Assembly: GCF_003837865.1 (NCBI RefSeq) | Contig: NZ_RQIS01000014.1 | Coordinates: forward strand, 1-64,000 | DNA from: Paraburkholderia dinghuensis | Lineage (GTDB): Bacteria; Pseudomonadota; Gammaproteobacteria; Burkholderiales; Burkholderiaceae | Length of the DNA stretch: 64,000 bases | Direction: 5' to 3' | Shown here: positions 54,970 through 64,000 of the stretch, in pieces | Position numbering within the stretch: position 1 is the stretch's first letter | Layout: the number at the start of each line of letters is the position of its first letter | The notes under the pieces: generated by a model | Told to the model about the DNA's origin: nothing | The model's input: the letters and a program-made list of their open reading frames with translations, nothing else | The model's database searches: none | Program-made: the position numbers and the translations under genes

Positions 54970-56475
54970 ATGAAGTCACCCAAAGGGAACCCACCCGAAG
55001 GCCGCATACCTCCTCGCCATCTCGTCGCGCGTTTCGTGGCGATTTCGTGGCGCGACCTGGCGGTGTCCTTCGGTCCGATCCTGCTCATCAGCATTGCGGC
55101 CATCTGGCTCGCCGTGCGGCTCATTCAGCCCGCGCCGCCCAGCACGCTCACGATGAGCGCGGGTCCGAAGGGCAGCACCTTCTGGAACGCGGCGCAGCAG
55201 TACAAGGCGATCCTCGCGCGCAACAGAATCACACTGAACGTGCTCGAATCGGAGGGATCGGTGGAGAACCTTCACCGTCTCGCCGATCCGAAATCGAACG
55301 TCGATGTCGCGTTCGTGCAGGACGGACTGGCGAGCAAGGCGCCTGGCGATCTCGTGTCGCTCGGCAGCGTGGCTTACGTGCCGCTCGCCATCTTCTATCA
55401 AGGGCCGTTGCTCACGCGGCTCTCGCAGTTCGAGGGGAAACGCCTCGCGATCGGCGTGGAAGGCAGCGGCGCCCGCGAACTCGCGCTCACGCTCCTGAAG
55501 GCCAACGGCATCGAGCCGGGCGGCACGACCGCGCTCCTGCCGCTCTCCGGCGAAGACGCGGCGCAAGCCCTCACCGATGGCAAGATCGACGCGGCGTTTC
55601 TCGCGGGCGACTCCGCACAGCCACCCGTGATGGCGCGCCTCTTGCATGTGCGCGGCGTGCGCTTTTTCGACTTCAAGCAGGCCGACGCCTTTGCGCGGCG
55701 CTACCCCTTCCTCACCGCGATCACGATCCCGATGGGCGCATTCGACCTGCGCCACAACCTGCCCCCCGAGCCGATGCACATGATCGCGCCCACCGTCGAA
55801 CTGGTCGCGCGCGATTCGCTGCATCCGGCGCTCTCCGACCTGCTGATCGAGGCGGCGAAAGAGGTGCACGGTCACTCGACGCTTCTGCAGCGCGCAGGCG
55901 AATTCCCTGCGCCGCGCACGCAGGATTTCCCGATCAGCGACGACGCCGCACGCTATTACAAGTCCGGCAAGGGCTTCCTCTATCGCGTGCTGCCGTTCTG
56001 GGTCGCGAGTCTCGCCGACCGGCTCATCGTGTTGCTCGTGCCGATCATCGTCGTGCTGATTCCCGGCATGCGGCTCGTTCCTTCGCTGTACGCGTGGCGG
56101 GTAAAATCGCGGATCTATCGCTGGTACGGTTCGTTGATCGCGCTGGAGCGGGCTGCGATGGCCGACCCGTCGCCCGCCGAACGTCACAAGCTCCTGCGTC
56201 AGCTCGACGCCATCGAAGACTCGGTGAACGGCATGAAGATGCCGCTCGCCTACGCTGACCAGTTCTACGTGCTGCGTGAGCACATCGGCTTCGTGCGCAG
56301 GCGGTTCGCGCACGAAGCCGATGATGCCAATGACGACGACGATGCGTCTGGCGAAGCGAACGAGCGCGATGACGAAGCGGCGCGCGGCAAGCCGGAAGAT
56401 GCAACGCACGACGAAGGCGGCGGCGCGGCGGCGAAACCGGCCGGCGGGAGCCGCGACGCGGATCGCCCGGAATGA
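54970..56475 (+). CDS. TAXI-family TRAP-type solute-binding protein, membrane-tethered
   Basis: This protein of about 501 residues has an N-terminal membrane helix (SFGPILLISIAAIWLAVRLI), a periplasmic TAXI domain (STLTMSAGPKGSTFWNAAQQ, NVDVAFVQDG, LSGEDAAQALTDGKIDAAFL), and a second helix near 345-370 (RLIVLLVPIIVVLIPGMRLV). After this comes a cytoplasmic segment with a very acidic tail. TAXI proteins bind dicarboxylates or other solutes for TRAP transporters, but no TRAP membrane subunits are nearby. The tethered form with an inner domain suggests sensing rather than transport. ATG 54898 is an alternative start; neither has a strong ribosome site. Confidence 0.8.
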   Translation: MKSPKGNPPEGRIPPRHLVARFVAISWRDLAVSFGPILLISIAAIWLAVRLIQPAPPSTLTMSAGPKGSTFWNAAQQYKAILARNRITLNVLESEGSVENLHRLADPKSNVDVAFVQDGLASKAPGDLVSLGSVAYVPLAIFYQGPLLTRLSQFEGKRLAIGVEGSGARELALTLLKANGIEPGGTTALLPLSGEDAAQALTDGKIDAAFLAGDSAQPPVMARLLHVRGVRFFDFKQADAFARRYPFLTAITIPMGAFDLRHNLPPEPMHMIAPTVELVARDSLHPALSDLLIEAAKEVHGHSTLLQRAGEFPAPRTQDFPISDDAARYYKSGKGFLYRVLPFWVASLADRLIVLLVPIIVVLIPGMRLVPSLYAWRVKSRIYRWYGSLIALERAAMADPSPAERHKLLRQLDAIEDSVNGMKMPLAYADQFYVLREHIGFVRRRFAHEADDANDDDDASGEANERDDEAARGKPEDATHDEGGGAAAKPAGGSRDADRPE

Positions 56476-56644
56476 CACCGATGGCACGCGCCGCAGCAGG
56501 CGCGCAAGATTGTGTGTCGGCACGCGCGACCGCAGGCGGGATTGCAGGACACAACCAGATCAAAACGCCAGATCGAAACACCAGATCAAAACAACGGGCC
56601 GCTCAGCGGGCGACCGGCATGAACCGCATAGCGGGAGGAACAGC

Positions 56645-57298
56645 ATGATCAGCGGTATCGACGCCAACGAGGCAACGTGGTTCTACGACTTCGTGTCGCC
56701 CTTTTCGTACCTGCTGCTGGAGCAGCACGGCAAATGGCCGGACATCGACTTCGTGCCACGGCCCGTGCTGCTGACCGAGTTGCACCGCCACTGGGGCCAG
56801 GCGCCTTCCTATTCGGTTTCCGGCAAGCGCATCTTCACGTACCGTCACGCGCTCTTTCGCGCGGAACAACTCGGCATTCCGTTCAAGATGCCGCCGGCGC
56901 ATCCGTTCGATTCGCTCAAGCCGATGCTGCTCGCCATCGCAGCGGGCGGCGACTTCGCGTGCGTGCGCGAGATCTTCCGCTTCATCTGGCGGGACGGCCA
57001 CGACCCGTCGACCGACGAAGGGTTCGACCAGTTGTGCCAGCGTGTGGGCGTCGCGCATGGCGAAGCGCTGATCGAACAGGAGCAGGTGCGCGCCCAGTTG
57101 CGCCGCAATACCAACGACGCGATCTCACTCGGTGTGTTCGGCGTGCCGAGCTTCTGGATGAACAAGCAACTGTTCTGGGGCGAGGACGCACTGCCGATGG
57201 TGCTCTACTGCGCCCGTTCGCCGAACTGGCTCGACTCGCGCGAAGTGAAGCGCATCAGTTCACTGCCTTCGGGGCTCGCGAAGGCTGACGCGTCGTAA
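56645..57298 (+). CDS. 2-hydroxychromene-2-carboxylate isomerase-like protein (DsbA/GST-kappa fold)
   Basis: This 217-residue protein starts TWFYDFVSPFSYLLLEQHG, the SPFSY version of the thioredoxin-fold active site seen in NahD-type isomerases, where Ser replaces the CxxC of DsbA. Further signs are FKMPPAHPFDSLKPMLLAIA and SLGVFGVPSFWMNKQLFWG, with the cis-Pro loop GVPSF. It probably uses glutathione. No aromatic-degradation genes are nearby, so the substrate is unclear. GGGAGG precedes the ATG. Confidence 0.88.
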   Translation: MISGIDANEATWFYDFVSPFSYLLLEQHGKWPDIDFVPRPVLLTELHRHWGQAPSYSVSGKRIFTYRHALFRAEQLGIPFKMPPAHPFDSLKPMLLAIAAGGDFACVREIFRFIWRDGHDPSTDEGFDQLCQRVGVAHGEALIEQEQVRAQLRRNTNDAISLGVFGVPSFWMNKQLFWGEDALPMVLYCARSPNWLDSREVKRISSLPSGLAKADAS

Positions 57299-57490
57299 TG
57301 CCTTGATTTCCCGGTCCGGCTCCGGCAAACGGGGCCACCGTCCGGCTATCACCGGCCGGAGCGCGGACATCCGGGGGCGCCGCGCCGCTCGTTCCGTACA
57401 CAGCACGACACCGTTATTCTGCGTCTGCATAAAAACCGGTTCCGTGGGAAAATCGCCGGTCCTTTGCCGTGTTCTATCCGTATTTTCCCC

Positions 57491-58726
57491 ATGTCCGCTG
57501 ATTCGGCGCCGGCGCGCAGCGCGTTCGCCACGACCCTGCAGATCGTTTCGGTCGTTTTTTTCACGTTCCTCTGCTACCTCGCCATCGGCATTCCGCTCGC
57601 GGTCCTGCCAGGTTACGTCCACAACGATCTCGGTTTCAGCACCGTCGTCGCGGGCGCCGCAATCAGCGTGCAGTACCTCGCCACGCTCGCCACTCGCGCG
57701 CTCGCGGGCCGCTGTGCCGATACGCTCGGCCCCAAGCGCACCGTTAGCCTCGGACTGATTGGCTGCGGCGCGAGCGGCGTGCTGCTCGCGCTCGCGACGC
57801 TCGTCGGCCACTGGCCTGCGCTGTCGCTCACACTGCTCATCACGAGCCGCCTTGTGCTCGGTTGTGGTGAGAGCCTCTGCGGCACGGGTGCGATCCTGTG
57901 GGGGATCGGACGCGTCGGCGCGGCGAACAACGCGCGCGTGATTTCATGGAACGGCGTGGCCAGCTATGGCGGGCTCGCCATCGGCGCGCCGCTCGGCGTG
58001 GAGTTCGCGCATTACATTGGCTTCTGGACGCTCGGCGTCGCCGTCATCGCACTCGCCGCGCTCGGATACTGGCTCGCCCGGCCCATTGCGGCCGTCCCCG
58101 TCGTCCATGGCGAGCGCATGTCGTACCGCAGCGTGTTCACACGCGTGCTGCCGTACGGCCTCGGCCTCGCGCTCGGTTCGGCGGGCTTCGGCTCGATCGC
58201 CACGTTCATCACGCTCTTCTACGCCGCGCACCAGTGGTCCAACGCGGCGTTCACGCTAACCGTATTCGGTGCCGTGTTCATCGGCACGCGCTTCGTGTTC
58301 TCCAACGCGATCAAACGCTTCGGCGGTTTTCGCGTCGCGATCGTTTCGTTTTCTTTCGAGTGCGCCGGACTGCTGCTGTTGTGGCTCGCAACCGCGCCGC
58401 AGATCGCGCTCGCGGGCGCGGCGCTCACGGGCTTCGGCTTCGCGCTCGTGTTCCCGGCGCTCGGCGTCGAAGCCGTGGGGCTCGTCCCCGCCGCGAGCCG
58501 CGGCGCCGCGCTCTCGGCGTATTCGGTGTTCCTCGATCTCTCGCTCGGCATCACCGGCCCGCTCGCGGGCTATGTCGCCCATCTCTTCGGCTTCGGTTCG
58601 GTGTTCCTTTTCGCGGCTATTGCTGCCGCAGCCGCTGCTGTCCTTTCGGTGTCGCTGCACCGGCGCAGCATGCGGGCGGCGGCGCCTGCTGCAGCGAAAG
58701 GCTCCGGCTCGTCAACGGCTGGATAA
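57491..58726 (+). CDS. MFS transporter, YfcJ/YhhS (UPF0226) type
   Basis: This 411-residue protein has twelve helices. [20 protein letters not shown] and [20 protein letters not shown] mark the YhhS/YfcJ branch, and [17 protein letters not shown] is the MFS loop 2-3 signature. Substrates of this branch are mostly unknown; arabinose and glyphosate export have been suggested for relatives. The ATG 57491 follows a C-rich stretch with no clear ribosome site. Confidence 0.87.
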   Translation: MSADSAPARSAFATTLQIVSVVFFTFLCYLAIGIPLAVLPGYVHNDLGFSTVVAGAAISVQYLATLATRALAGRCADTLGPKRTVSLGLIGCGASGVLLALATLVGHWPALSLTLLITSRLVLGCGESLCGTGAILWGIGRVGAANNARVISWNGVASYGGLAIGAPLGVEFAHYIGFWTLGVAVIALAALGYWLARPIAAVPVVHGERMSYRSVFTRVLPYGLGLALGSAGFGSIATFITLFYAAHQWSNAAFTLTVFGAVFIGTRFVFSNAIKRFGGFRVAIVSFSFECAGLLLLWLATAPQIALAGAALTGFGFALVFPALGVEAVGLVPAASRGAALSAYSVFLDLSLGITGPLAGYVAHLFGFGSVFLFAAIAAAAAAVLSVSLHRRSMRAAAPAAAKGSGSSTAG

Positions 58727-58736
58727 GTACGACGCC

Positions 58737-58764
58737 GCACGAAAACGCACACGCGATTTCGTGC
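58737..58764. terminator. Hairpin between convergent MFS and asdA genes
   Basis: GCACGAAA (58737-58744) and TTTCGTGC (58757-58764) form an eight-base perfect stem with a 12-base loop. It lies between two gene ends and may act in both directions, although no long T-run follows. Confidence 0.45.
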
Positions 58765-58799
58765 AGTGAAGGCACTCATCGCGCCTCAACCCGGCTTGC

Positions 58800-60452
58800 C
58801 TACTTTTTCACCATGCCTGGATCGAGCTTGTTGCCGGTCGCGTCGTTGTACCGCTCTACCCACTCTTCCACGAGCTTGCGAACCGCGCGGCCAATCTTGC
58901 GATAGTCCGACTCGTTGAGATTCGCAAGTGATACACGGCCCGACGGATGCCGTGTGCCAAAGCCCCTGCCTGGCAGCAGCACGACACGCGCCTCGCTCGC
59001 GAGCCGGAACAGCAGTTCGTTGGGCTTGACCTGCTTGAGCAGCCAGTCGACGAAATCACGGCCATACAGCTTCTCGCCCAGGTACTCCATGTCAAGGATC
59101 GTGTAGTAATCGACCTGGTTGGGATCGCCCTCAGCGCAGGCGATGCCCATCTCCTCGAAGAGCGCACGCTTGCGGCTGCGGATCAGGCGCTTCAGTGCAT
59201 TCTTGTAGGCATCGGGTGTATCCATCAGCGAGAACAGCGAGAACAACACCATCTGCACCTGCTGCGGCGTCGACAGACCTGCCGTGTGGTTCAGCGCCAC
59301 CGTTCGGCTGTCGGCGACGAGACGGTCAATGAACTTGAGGCGGTCCGGGTCGGTTGTGATCGACTTGTAGCGCTTGCGCAGTATCTTTTTCTGCTCCTTC
59401 GTCAGCTGTGCGAGCGCGCGGTCGAGCACGTTGTCGCGGTGCGTCGCGATCGTGCCGAGACGCCAACCCGTCGCACCGAAGTACTTTGAGTAGGAGTACA
59501 CGAGAATCGTGTTTTTCGGCGCAAGCGCGAAGAGCGACACGAAGTTGTCGGCAAACGTGCCGTACACATCATCGGTCAGGATGATAAGGTCCGGGCGCTC
59601 CTTGACGATCTCGGCCATGTAATCGAGGCTCGCCTCGTCGATCTTCACCGAAGGCGGATTGCTCGGATTTACGAGGAAAAACGCCTTGACTCTGGGGTCG
59701 CGCAGTTTGTCGAGATCATGCTTCGAGTACTGCCAGACATTTTCCACCGTGGCGTCGACGTTCACGACGTTGAGATCATAATCGTTGAGTTCTGGAATCT
59801 CGATATACGGCGTGAAGATCGGCATGCCAAGTGCGATGGTATCGCCCGCCTTGATGAGGAAATTCTCGCGCATCGTGTTGAAGATGTACGTCATCGCGGC
59901 AGTGCCGCCTTCCACCGCGAAAATATCGAACTCACCGACAAACGGATGCTTGCCGATCATCTCGCGGCGCAGGTACTGGCCGATGATGAGTTCCGAAATC
60001 CTGAGAATGCGGTCCGGCACCGGGTAGTTACAGGCCAGGATGCCTTCGGTCATTTCGTAGAGAAAGTCGCCCGCCGAAAGGCCGAGCTGGTCACGCACAT
60101 ACGAGACGGCGCCCGCGAGAAATTCGATACCGGACTGACCTTTGTTCTCGCGCACGAACAGGTCGAAGCGTTCGACAATGCCGGTACGCTGCGGAAAGCC
60201 GCCCACGCCCTCGGGCATATAGGTGAACGAGCGCTCCGATTCGCGCATCGCGAAGAGCCCGAGTTGCCAGAAGCCGTGGCGCGGAATCGTGGCGAGAAAG
60301 TTCGGGTTGCCGCGGCCGGCGTTCAGCATCGAGAGGTTCGCCGGGCGCCCGGTCACACCGCCGCCCGCTGCCTTGATCAGTTCGTCCTTCAGTTCGAAGG
60401 GGCTCAGTGCCTCGAGACCGGACTTTTCAATCGATCCTTCACCTTTCGCCAT
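58800..60452 (-). CDS. asdA: Bifunctional aspartate aminotransferase/aspartate 4-decarboxylase
   Basis: This 550-residue PLP enzyme removes the beta-carboxyl of L-aspartate to give L-alanine and CO2. The fold-type I signs are EGGTAAMTYIFNTMR near 181, FLVNPSNPPSVKID (259-272), LTDDVYGTF and the PLP lysine Lys323 in VYSYSKYFGATGWRLG. Length and the long N-terminal part with YMPEGVGGFPQRTG set it apart from ordinary aminotransferases. It lies 105 bp downstream of aspT on the same strand. Together they run an aspartate-alanine cycle that consumes a cytosolic proton. Confidence 0.94.
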   Translation of the reverse strand: MAKGEGSIEKSGLEALSPFELKDELIKAAGGGVTGRPANLSMLNAGRGNPNFLATIPRHGFWQLGLFAMRESERSFTYMPEGVGGFPQRTGIVERFDLFVRENKGQSGIEFLAGAVSYVRDQLGLSAGDFLYEMTEGILACNYPVPDRILRISELIIGQYLRREMIGKHPFVGEFDIFAVEGGTAAMTYIFNTMRENFLIKAGDTIALGMPIFTPYIEIPELNDYDLNVVNVDATVENVWQYSKHDLDKLRDPRVKAFFLVNPSNPPSVKIDEASLDYMAEIVKERPDLIILTDDVYGTFADNFVSLFALAPKNTILVYSYSKYFGATGWRLGTIATHRDNVLDRALAQLTKEQKKILRKRYKSITTDPDRLKFIDRLVADSRTVALNHTAGLSTPQQVQMVLFSLFSLMDTPDAYKNALKRLIRSRKRALFEEMGIACAEGDPNQVDYYTILDMEYLGEKLYGRDFVDWLLKQVKPNELLFRLASEARVVLLPGRGFGTRHPSGRVSLANLNESDYRKIGRAVRKLVEEWVERYNDATGNKLDPGMVKK

Positions 60453-60557
60453 GGTCCTCTCTCCGGTTGAAGACAGCGCGGCCCGCGTCCGGCACGAAAG
60501 TGTTCACAGGTTGAACCGGCGGGCGGCCACACACGCGGTGCCCGCCTTCCCGTCGTG

Positions 60558-62246
60558 TCATGCGAGGCCGACGACGAGCGGCCCGAGCAACGTGAGCAGC
60601 ACGTTGGCGATCGTATAGGTGATGGCGAACGGCACGGTCGGGACCGAGCTTTCCGCCTTGTCGAGCACGCCGCCAAACGCCGGGTTCGAACTGCGCGAAC
60701 CTGCTAGCGCACCTGCGAGCATCGCCGCGTTGTCGTACCTCAACACGTAACGACCGAATAACAACGTGAGGAGGAGCGGCACGATCGTGACGACGACACC
60801 AAGCAGGAAGAGCGTTACGCCGCTCTGCCGGATGGTCACCTCCGCCTGCAACCCTGCGTTCAGGCCCACCACCGCGACGAACGCCGTAAGGCCGAAGTCC
60901 CGGAGCAACTGCGAAGCGGCTGCCGGCATCACGCCGTACATCGGATACTTGCCCCGCATCCAGCCGAACAGCAGCCCCGAGACCAGGCAGCCGCCGCCCG
61001 AGCCGAGCGTGAGCGGAATGCCTGAGATGTGAATGACGATGAGGCCGATCAGGAGGCCGAGCGCGAGTCCGACGCCCATGTAGATGAGGTCGGTCTTGTA
61101 CGTGTACTCCATCTCGTAGCCCGCGGCGAGTGCCGCGCGCTTCGTGTCGGCGGCGGTGCCGTAAAACGTCATCACGTCGCCGTGCTCGACACGCGTCTCG
61201 GGCAGAACCGGCACCGACTGCCCGGCGCGCGTGATGCTCTCGATATACACGCCGTGGCGCAACTGACGCTCGACGCTCTTGCGCAGTTCCGCGATCGTCG
61301 TGTGGTTCATGCCCTCGGCCGTGAACACGGCCCGGCGTGTGCGCATCACGAGGCTCAGGCCACCCGAGTCCGGCACCTCAGGCCCAAGCCGCGCACCCAC
61401 TTCGACCATCTGCTTGCGGTGGCCGACCACGAGGACGATATCGTCTCGGCTCAGCACAAATTCGGGCGCGGGTTCGACCGGCTCGCCCGCACGGCTGACC
61501 TTCTCGATTACCACCATGTCGTGCTCGGCAAGTTCGATCTGCTTGATCGTCTTCCCGGCGCCGGAATCGACGCGAAACACGCGGCCGAACAACTCGGGCA
61601 GCGCGGAGACCATGCCGGGCCCCATCGCGGGCTCCGCACTGCCGGACATTGCCTGTTCGGCCTCGATCGACGCCTCCTTGAGCCCCTGCCCCAGTATCCT
61701 CGGCAGGATGTTCACGCAGACGATGATCGCGCCCAGCGTGCCGAACACGTACGTCACCGCGTAACCGACCGCGACATCGGCCTGCATGCTCTTCACCTGA
61801 TCGGCCGACAAGCCGAGATGCGCGATGGCGTCGCCGGCCGTGCCTATGATCGCCGATTGCGTCATGCCACCCGCAGCGAGACCCGCGGCAAGCCCTTTGT
61901 TGAGATGGAAAAGCTTCGCGCAGACGAGCACGGTGATGAGGCCCGCGAAGGCCATGAACGCGGACATGGCGATCTCGCGCAGCGACTTGCGATTGAGCGA
62001 GCTGACGAAGCCCGGACCCGACTGATAGCCGACCGCATAGATGAACACGGCGAACATGACCGACTTGACGCCGTTGTCCACCGTCACGCCGACCTGGCTG
62101 ATGACGATTGCCGCGAGCAGCGTGCCGCCCACGCCACCGAACTGGAACTTCCCGAATCTGATCTGCCCGACCCAGTAACCGATGGCCAGCGACAGAAACA
62201 GCGCTATTTCCGGGGACCTTTGAAAGATGCGATGTAGCCATTCCAT
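60558..62246 (-). CDS. aspT: Aspartate-alanine antiporter
   Basis: This 562-residue member of the AAE transporter family has N- and C-terminal membrane halves (about five helices each) with GGMTQSAIIGTAGDAIAHLG in the first and AGALAGSRSSNPAFGG in the second. A cytoplasmic middle carries two TrkA-C-like domains (VRVDSGAGKTIKQIELAEHD-like region, and VYIESITRAGQSVPVLPETR). It exchanges aspartate in for alanine out, which with AsdA builds a proton gradient. The true start is ATG 62246 with GAGG upstream; the frame extends further but runs into the decayed neighbour's end. Confidence 0.93.
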   Translation of the reverse strand: MEWLHRIFQRSPEIALFLSLAIGYWVGQIRFGKFQFGGVGGTLLAAIVISQVGVTVDNGVKSVMFAVFIYAVGYQSGPGFVSSLNRKSLREIAMSAFMAFAGLITVLVCAKLFHLNKGLAAGLAAGGMTQSAIIGTAGDAIAHLGLSADQVKSMQADVAVGYAVTYVFGTLGAIIVCVNILPRILGQGLKEASIEAEQAMSGSAEPAMGPGMVSALPELFGRVFRVDSGAGKTIKQIELAEHDMVVIEKVSRAGEPVEPAPEFVLSRDDIVLVVGHRKQMVEVGARLGPEVPDSGGLSLVMRTRRAVFTAEGMNHTTIAELRKSVERQLRHGVYIESITRAGQSVPVLPETRVEHGDVMTFYGTAADTKRAALAAGYEMEYTYKTDLIYMGVGLALGLLIGLIVIHISGIPLTLGSGGGCLVSGLLFGWMRGKYPMYGVMPAAASQLLRDFGLTAFVAVVGLNAGLQAEVTIRQSGVTLFLLGVVVTIVPLLLTLLFGRYVLRYDNAAMLAGALAGSRSSNPAFGGVLDKAESSVPTVPFAITYTIANVLLTLLGPLVVGLA

Positions 62247-62336
62247 CGTGACCTCGCTCTGGAAGCAACAACTCCGCTGTTCCAGTGCGCAGGTCCCGAA
62301 AGCTCGTCTCGCACGCGAGCCCCGACGCACCGCTCC

Positions 62337-62705
62337 TCAACCGATCTTCGCTGCCAGCCCTGCCACGACTGGTCCGCTCAGTGGCAACAGGATGTTCGGT
62401 AACGCATACGTGATGGTGTCGCCGAACACCGACGTCGAATTCCCGGCAACACCGACAAGCGCGTTGATGTCTGGCGTGTTGCACAACTGACCTGCAATCG
62501 CGCCGGGCAGCACCGGCGCTTCGAACTTGAGAAACGTGTGTCCGATCCAGAGCGACGAGAGGCCCGGAACCGCTACCACGAGTATGCCCGCTGCGGGCAT
62601 CCACCGCAGGTGCCGGGTTCGAACGACACGCCACCGATGCCGACGCTGACACGGCCAGTCGCCATACCGACGATCACTCCAGGTGCAAGGTAGACAAAAT
62701 CGGGT
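62337..62705 (-). pseudogene. Decayed C-terminal piece of a second AspT-type antiporter
   Basis: From 62705 leftward one frame reads FVYLAPGVIVGMATGRVSVG and GIGGVSFEPGT, matching LIYMGVGLALGLLIGLIVIH and SGIPLTLGSGG of the intact aspT. Another frame (62600-62337) then reads FEAPVLPGAIAGQLCNTPD and ends LPNILLPLSGPVVAGLAAKIG-like, matching the AspT C-terminus ITYTIANVLLTLLGPLVVGL. A deletion and frameshift join them. The N-terminal half is missing, so only a relic of an ancestral tandem pair remains. Confidence 0.75.
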
Positions 62706-63228
62706 TTCTGCGGTTGTTACGTGCCGCGCACGTTGCTACTCACATCACATCCAATCCAGACAGCGATCCGCAATAATGCGGTCGTCTTCTCTTTCTCTTA
62801 CCGGCAGTTTATGTAACGGCCATCAATCGACGCGGCGTAAATGAACGCTGTATTCCGAAGAAAAATCGATTTCGTTGTCATGGCCTATAAGACATGAAAA
62901 ACATTGGTTTCTCGCAGGATTGCAGGCAATCATGAACCGCCATACGTGCTGCACGTAACACCCGCGCAATTCAATTACGCTGCACACGGAACCGATTCTT
63001 CATTCAATTCTCATGCTTGAACAGCATTGAACCCTTTAACGCCATAAACCACAGGCGCGCTTCAAGATTAAGATTGCAATCCTCACGAACTGTCAATATG
63101 ATTTTCGTGCCCGTTCAGTCCTCGCGAGGCCGCCGCAATCCCAATCGATAGAGACGCTGCTGCGTCAGCCACGTCGTTGCAACGTCCCCTCACCCGGTCC
63201 ATGCAATCAGCATACGAGGCGAAACTCC
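62706..63228. promoter_or_regulatory. Control region between aspT relic and LysR gene with two related dyads
   Basis: This A+T-richer region divides leftward aspT sequences from the rightward LysR gene. ACGTGC-CGC-GCACGT lies at 62719-62733 and TACGTGC-T-GCACGTA at 62943-62957. Both share the half-site ACGTGC and are near-perfect dyads, as expected for operator sites. No gene is supported here. Confidence 0.5.
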
Positions 63229-64000
63229 ATGAACCAGATACATGCGATGCGCGTCTTCGTCAGAGTTGCACAAACGCAGAGTTTCCGGCGCGCCGCAGAA
63301 CAACTCGACGTATCGAATGCACTCGTCACCCGATCAATCGCGATGCTCGAAGCGCATCTGCACACGCGCCTCATCAACCGCACCACGCGCAATCTCTCGC
63401 TCACCGATGCCGGGCTGCGTTATCTGGAAGGCTGCCGCAGCGTGCTCGAAGAACTCGATCATCTCGAACAGACCGTCACCCACACCGAACACGAACCGAG
63501 TGGCACGCTGCGCGTGGTCGCCGCGGGCGCGCTCTCGCTTGCCCCGCTCACGCCGCTCATCGACGGATACCGGCGGCGATATCCGCGCGTGAACGTGCGC
63601 CTGACGCTGGCCGAACACCCGATCGATCTGATCGAGGATGGCTTCGATTGCGGCATCGTTGCGGCGACGCCCGCGCGCGACAGAGATCTCGTCGAGCGTT
63701 TGCTCGGCACCACGACGTTCGTGCCGTGCGCGGCGCCTGCATGGATCGCGGAACACGGCGAGCCGCTCAGGCCCGACCAGCTCGCGCGCCACGCGGCGGT
63801 GACTTTGCCGCCGGAGGAACGCAGCGCGACGTGGCAATTCGTGCGCGCGGGCGAGCGCGCGCAGCAGGTGACACTGCAGAGCGCCTATGAAGTCAACAAT
63901 ATGCTCATGGTGCGTCTTGCGGTGCTCGCGGGGATGGGGATTGCGATCGTGCCGGCGCCGCTCGTCGCAGACGATCTCGCAGCCGGCACGCTGCTCCGTC
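63229..64000 (+). CDS. LysR-family transcriptional regulator (3' end outside the window)
   Basis: The frame from ATG 63229, preceded by GAGG, runs open to the window edge for 257 codons. The N-terminal winged helix-turn-helix has MRVFVRVAQTQSFRRAAEQL, VSNALVTRSIAMLEAHLHTR and LINRTTRNLSLTDAGLRYLE. The ligand-binding half starts GTLRVVAAGALSLAPLTPLI. It is of the large CrgA/DsdC-like group with short domain linkers. It is divergent from the aspT region and may control it through the dyads between them. Confidence 0.93.
   Translation, partial: MNQIHAMRVFVRVAQTQSFRRAAEQLDVSNALVTRSIAMLEAHLHTRLINRTTRNLSLTDAGLRYLEGCRSVLEELDHLEQTVTHTEHEPSGTLRVVAAGALSLAPLTPLIDGYRRRYPRVNVRLTLAEHPIDLIEDGFDCGIVAATPARDRDLVERLLGTTTFVPCAAPAWIAEHGEPLRPDQLARHAAVTLPPEERSATWQFVRAGERAQQVTLQSAYEVNNMLMVRLAVLAGMGIAIVPAPLVADDLAAGTLLR

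Noticed and set aside
54976-56523. A 515-codon antisense frame over the TAXI-type gene.
   Set aside because: Same G+C-driven shadow pattern; no recognisable domain.
62605-62640. A tRNA-like T-loop, GGTTCGAAC.
   Set aside because: No acceptor, D or anticodon stems surround it, and the stretch reads as the decayed AspT copy on the minus strand.

Overview
The window is high-G+C proteobacterial DNA that looks like a Burkholderiaceae chromosome or megaplasmid (Paraburkholderia, Caballeronia or Burkholderia type). The clues are a bce/cepacian-like exopolysaccharide locus, an aspT-asdA pair, a BigR-type sulfide module and many small proteins of Burkholderiaceae character. I see no rRNA, tRNA, CRISPR array or prophage.

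Region 1 (1-15.5 kb). An IS3-family transposase tail sits at the left edge, followed by a lone glycosyltransferase. A compact biosynthetic cluster comes next: an Sfp-type phosphopantetheinyl transferase, a 3298-residue NRPS-PKS hybrid (A-PCP-KS-AT-ACP-aminotransferase-C-A-PCP) and a separate condensation-like/thioesterase protein. The transferase would activate the four carrier domains. The megasynthase would load a starter, extend it with malonate, convert the beta-keto group to an amine, and add what its code suggests is glycine. The last protein has no second His in its HHxxxDG motif and a Cys nucleophile in its thioesterase.

Region 2 (15.5-23.2 kb) is a gene graveyard. It has two intact JmjC/cupin-like genes, two decayed copies of the same family, a 178-bp leader sequence repeated 3.5 kb apart, a glycosyltransferase cut off at an internally deleted IS5-type element, and a decayed GT4 fragment.

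Region 3 (20.3-43.2 kb) is a polysaccharide locus, mostly on the minus strand. It holds an initiating sugar-phosphate transferase, a Wza-like exporter, a Wzc-like BY-kinase, a Wzy-like polymerase, several GT2 and GT4 glycosyltransferases, an SGNH hydrolase, a TIGR04325-type methyltransferase, a DUF707 protein, a secreted clan-A glycosidase and a WecA-like transferase. No Wzx flippase, phosphotyrosine phosphatase or nucleotide-sugar genes are visible here.

Region 4 (43.3-54.5 kb) is mixed. Its centre is a sulfide-oxidation module: an MBL-fold persulfide dioxygenase-like enzyme divergent from a BigR/SqrR-type ArsR repressor, two YeeE/YedE half-transporters, a DUF442-SQR fusion and a TSUP sulfite exporter. 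Around it are entericidin, a PNPOx-like protein, a host-attachment protein, an MDR oxidoreductase, RarD, a second TSUP protein and a BON-domain protein.

Region 5 (54.9-64 kb) has a membrane-anchored TAXI-type binding protein preceded by three tandem 12-bp repeats, an HCCA-isomerase-like protein, an MFS transporter, the asdA/aspT aspartate-alanine system beside a decayed second aspT, and a LysR regulator that runs off the window.
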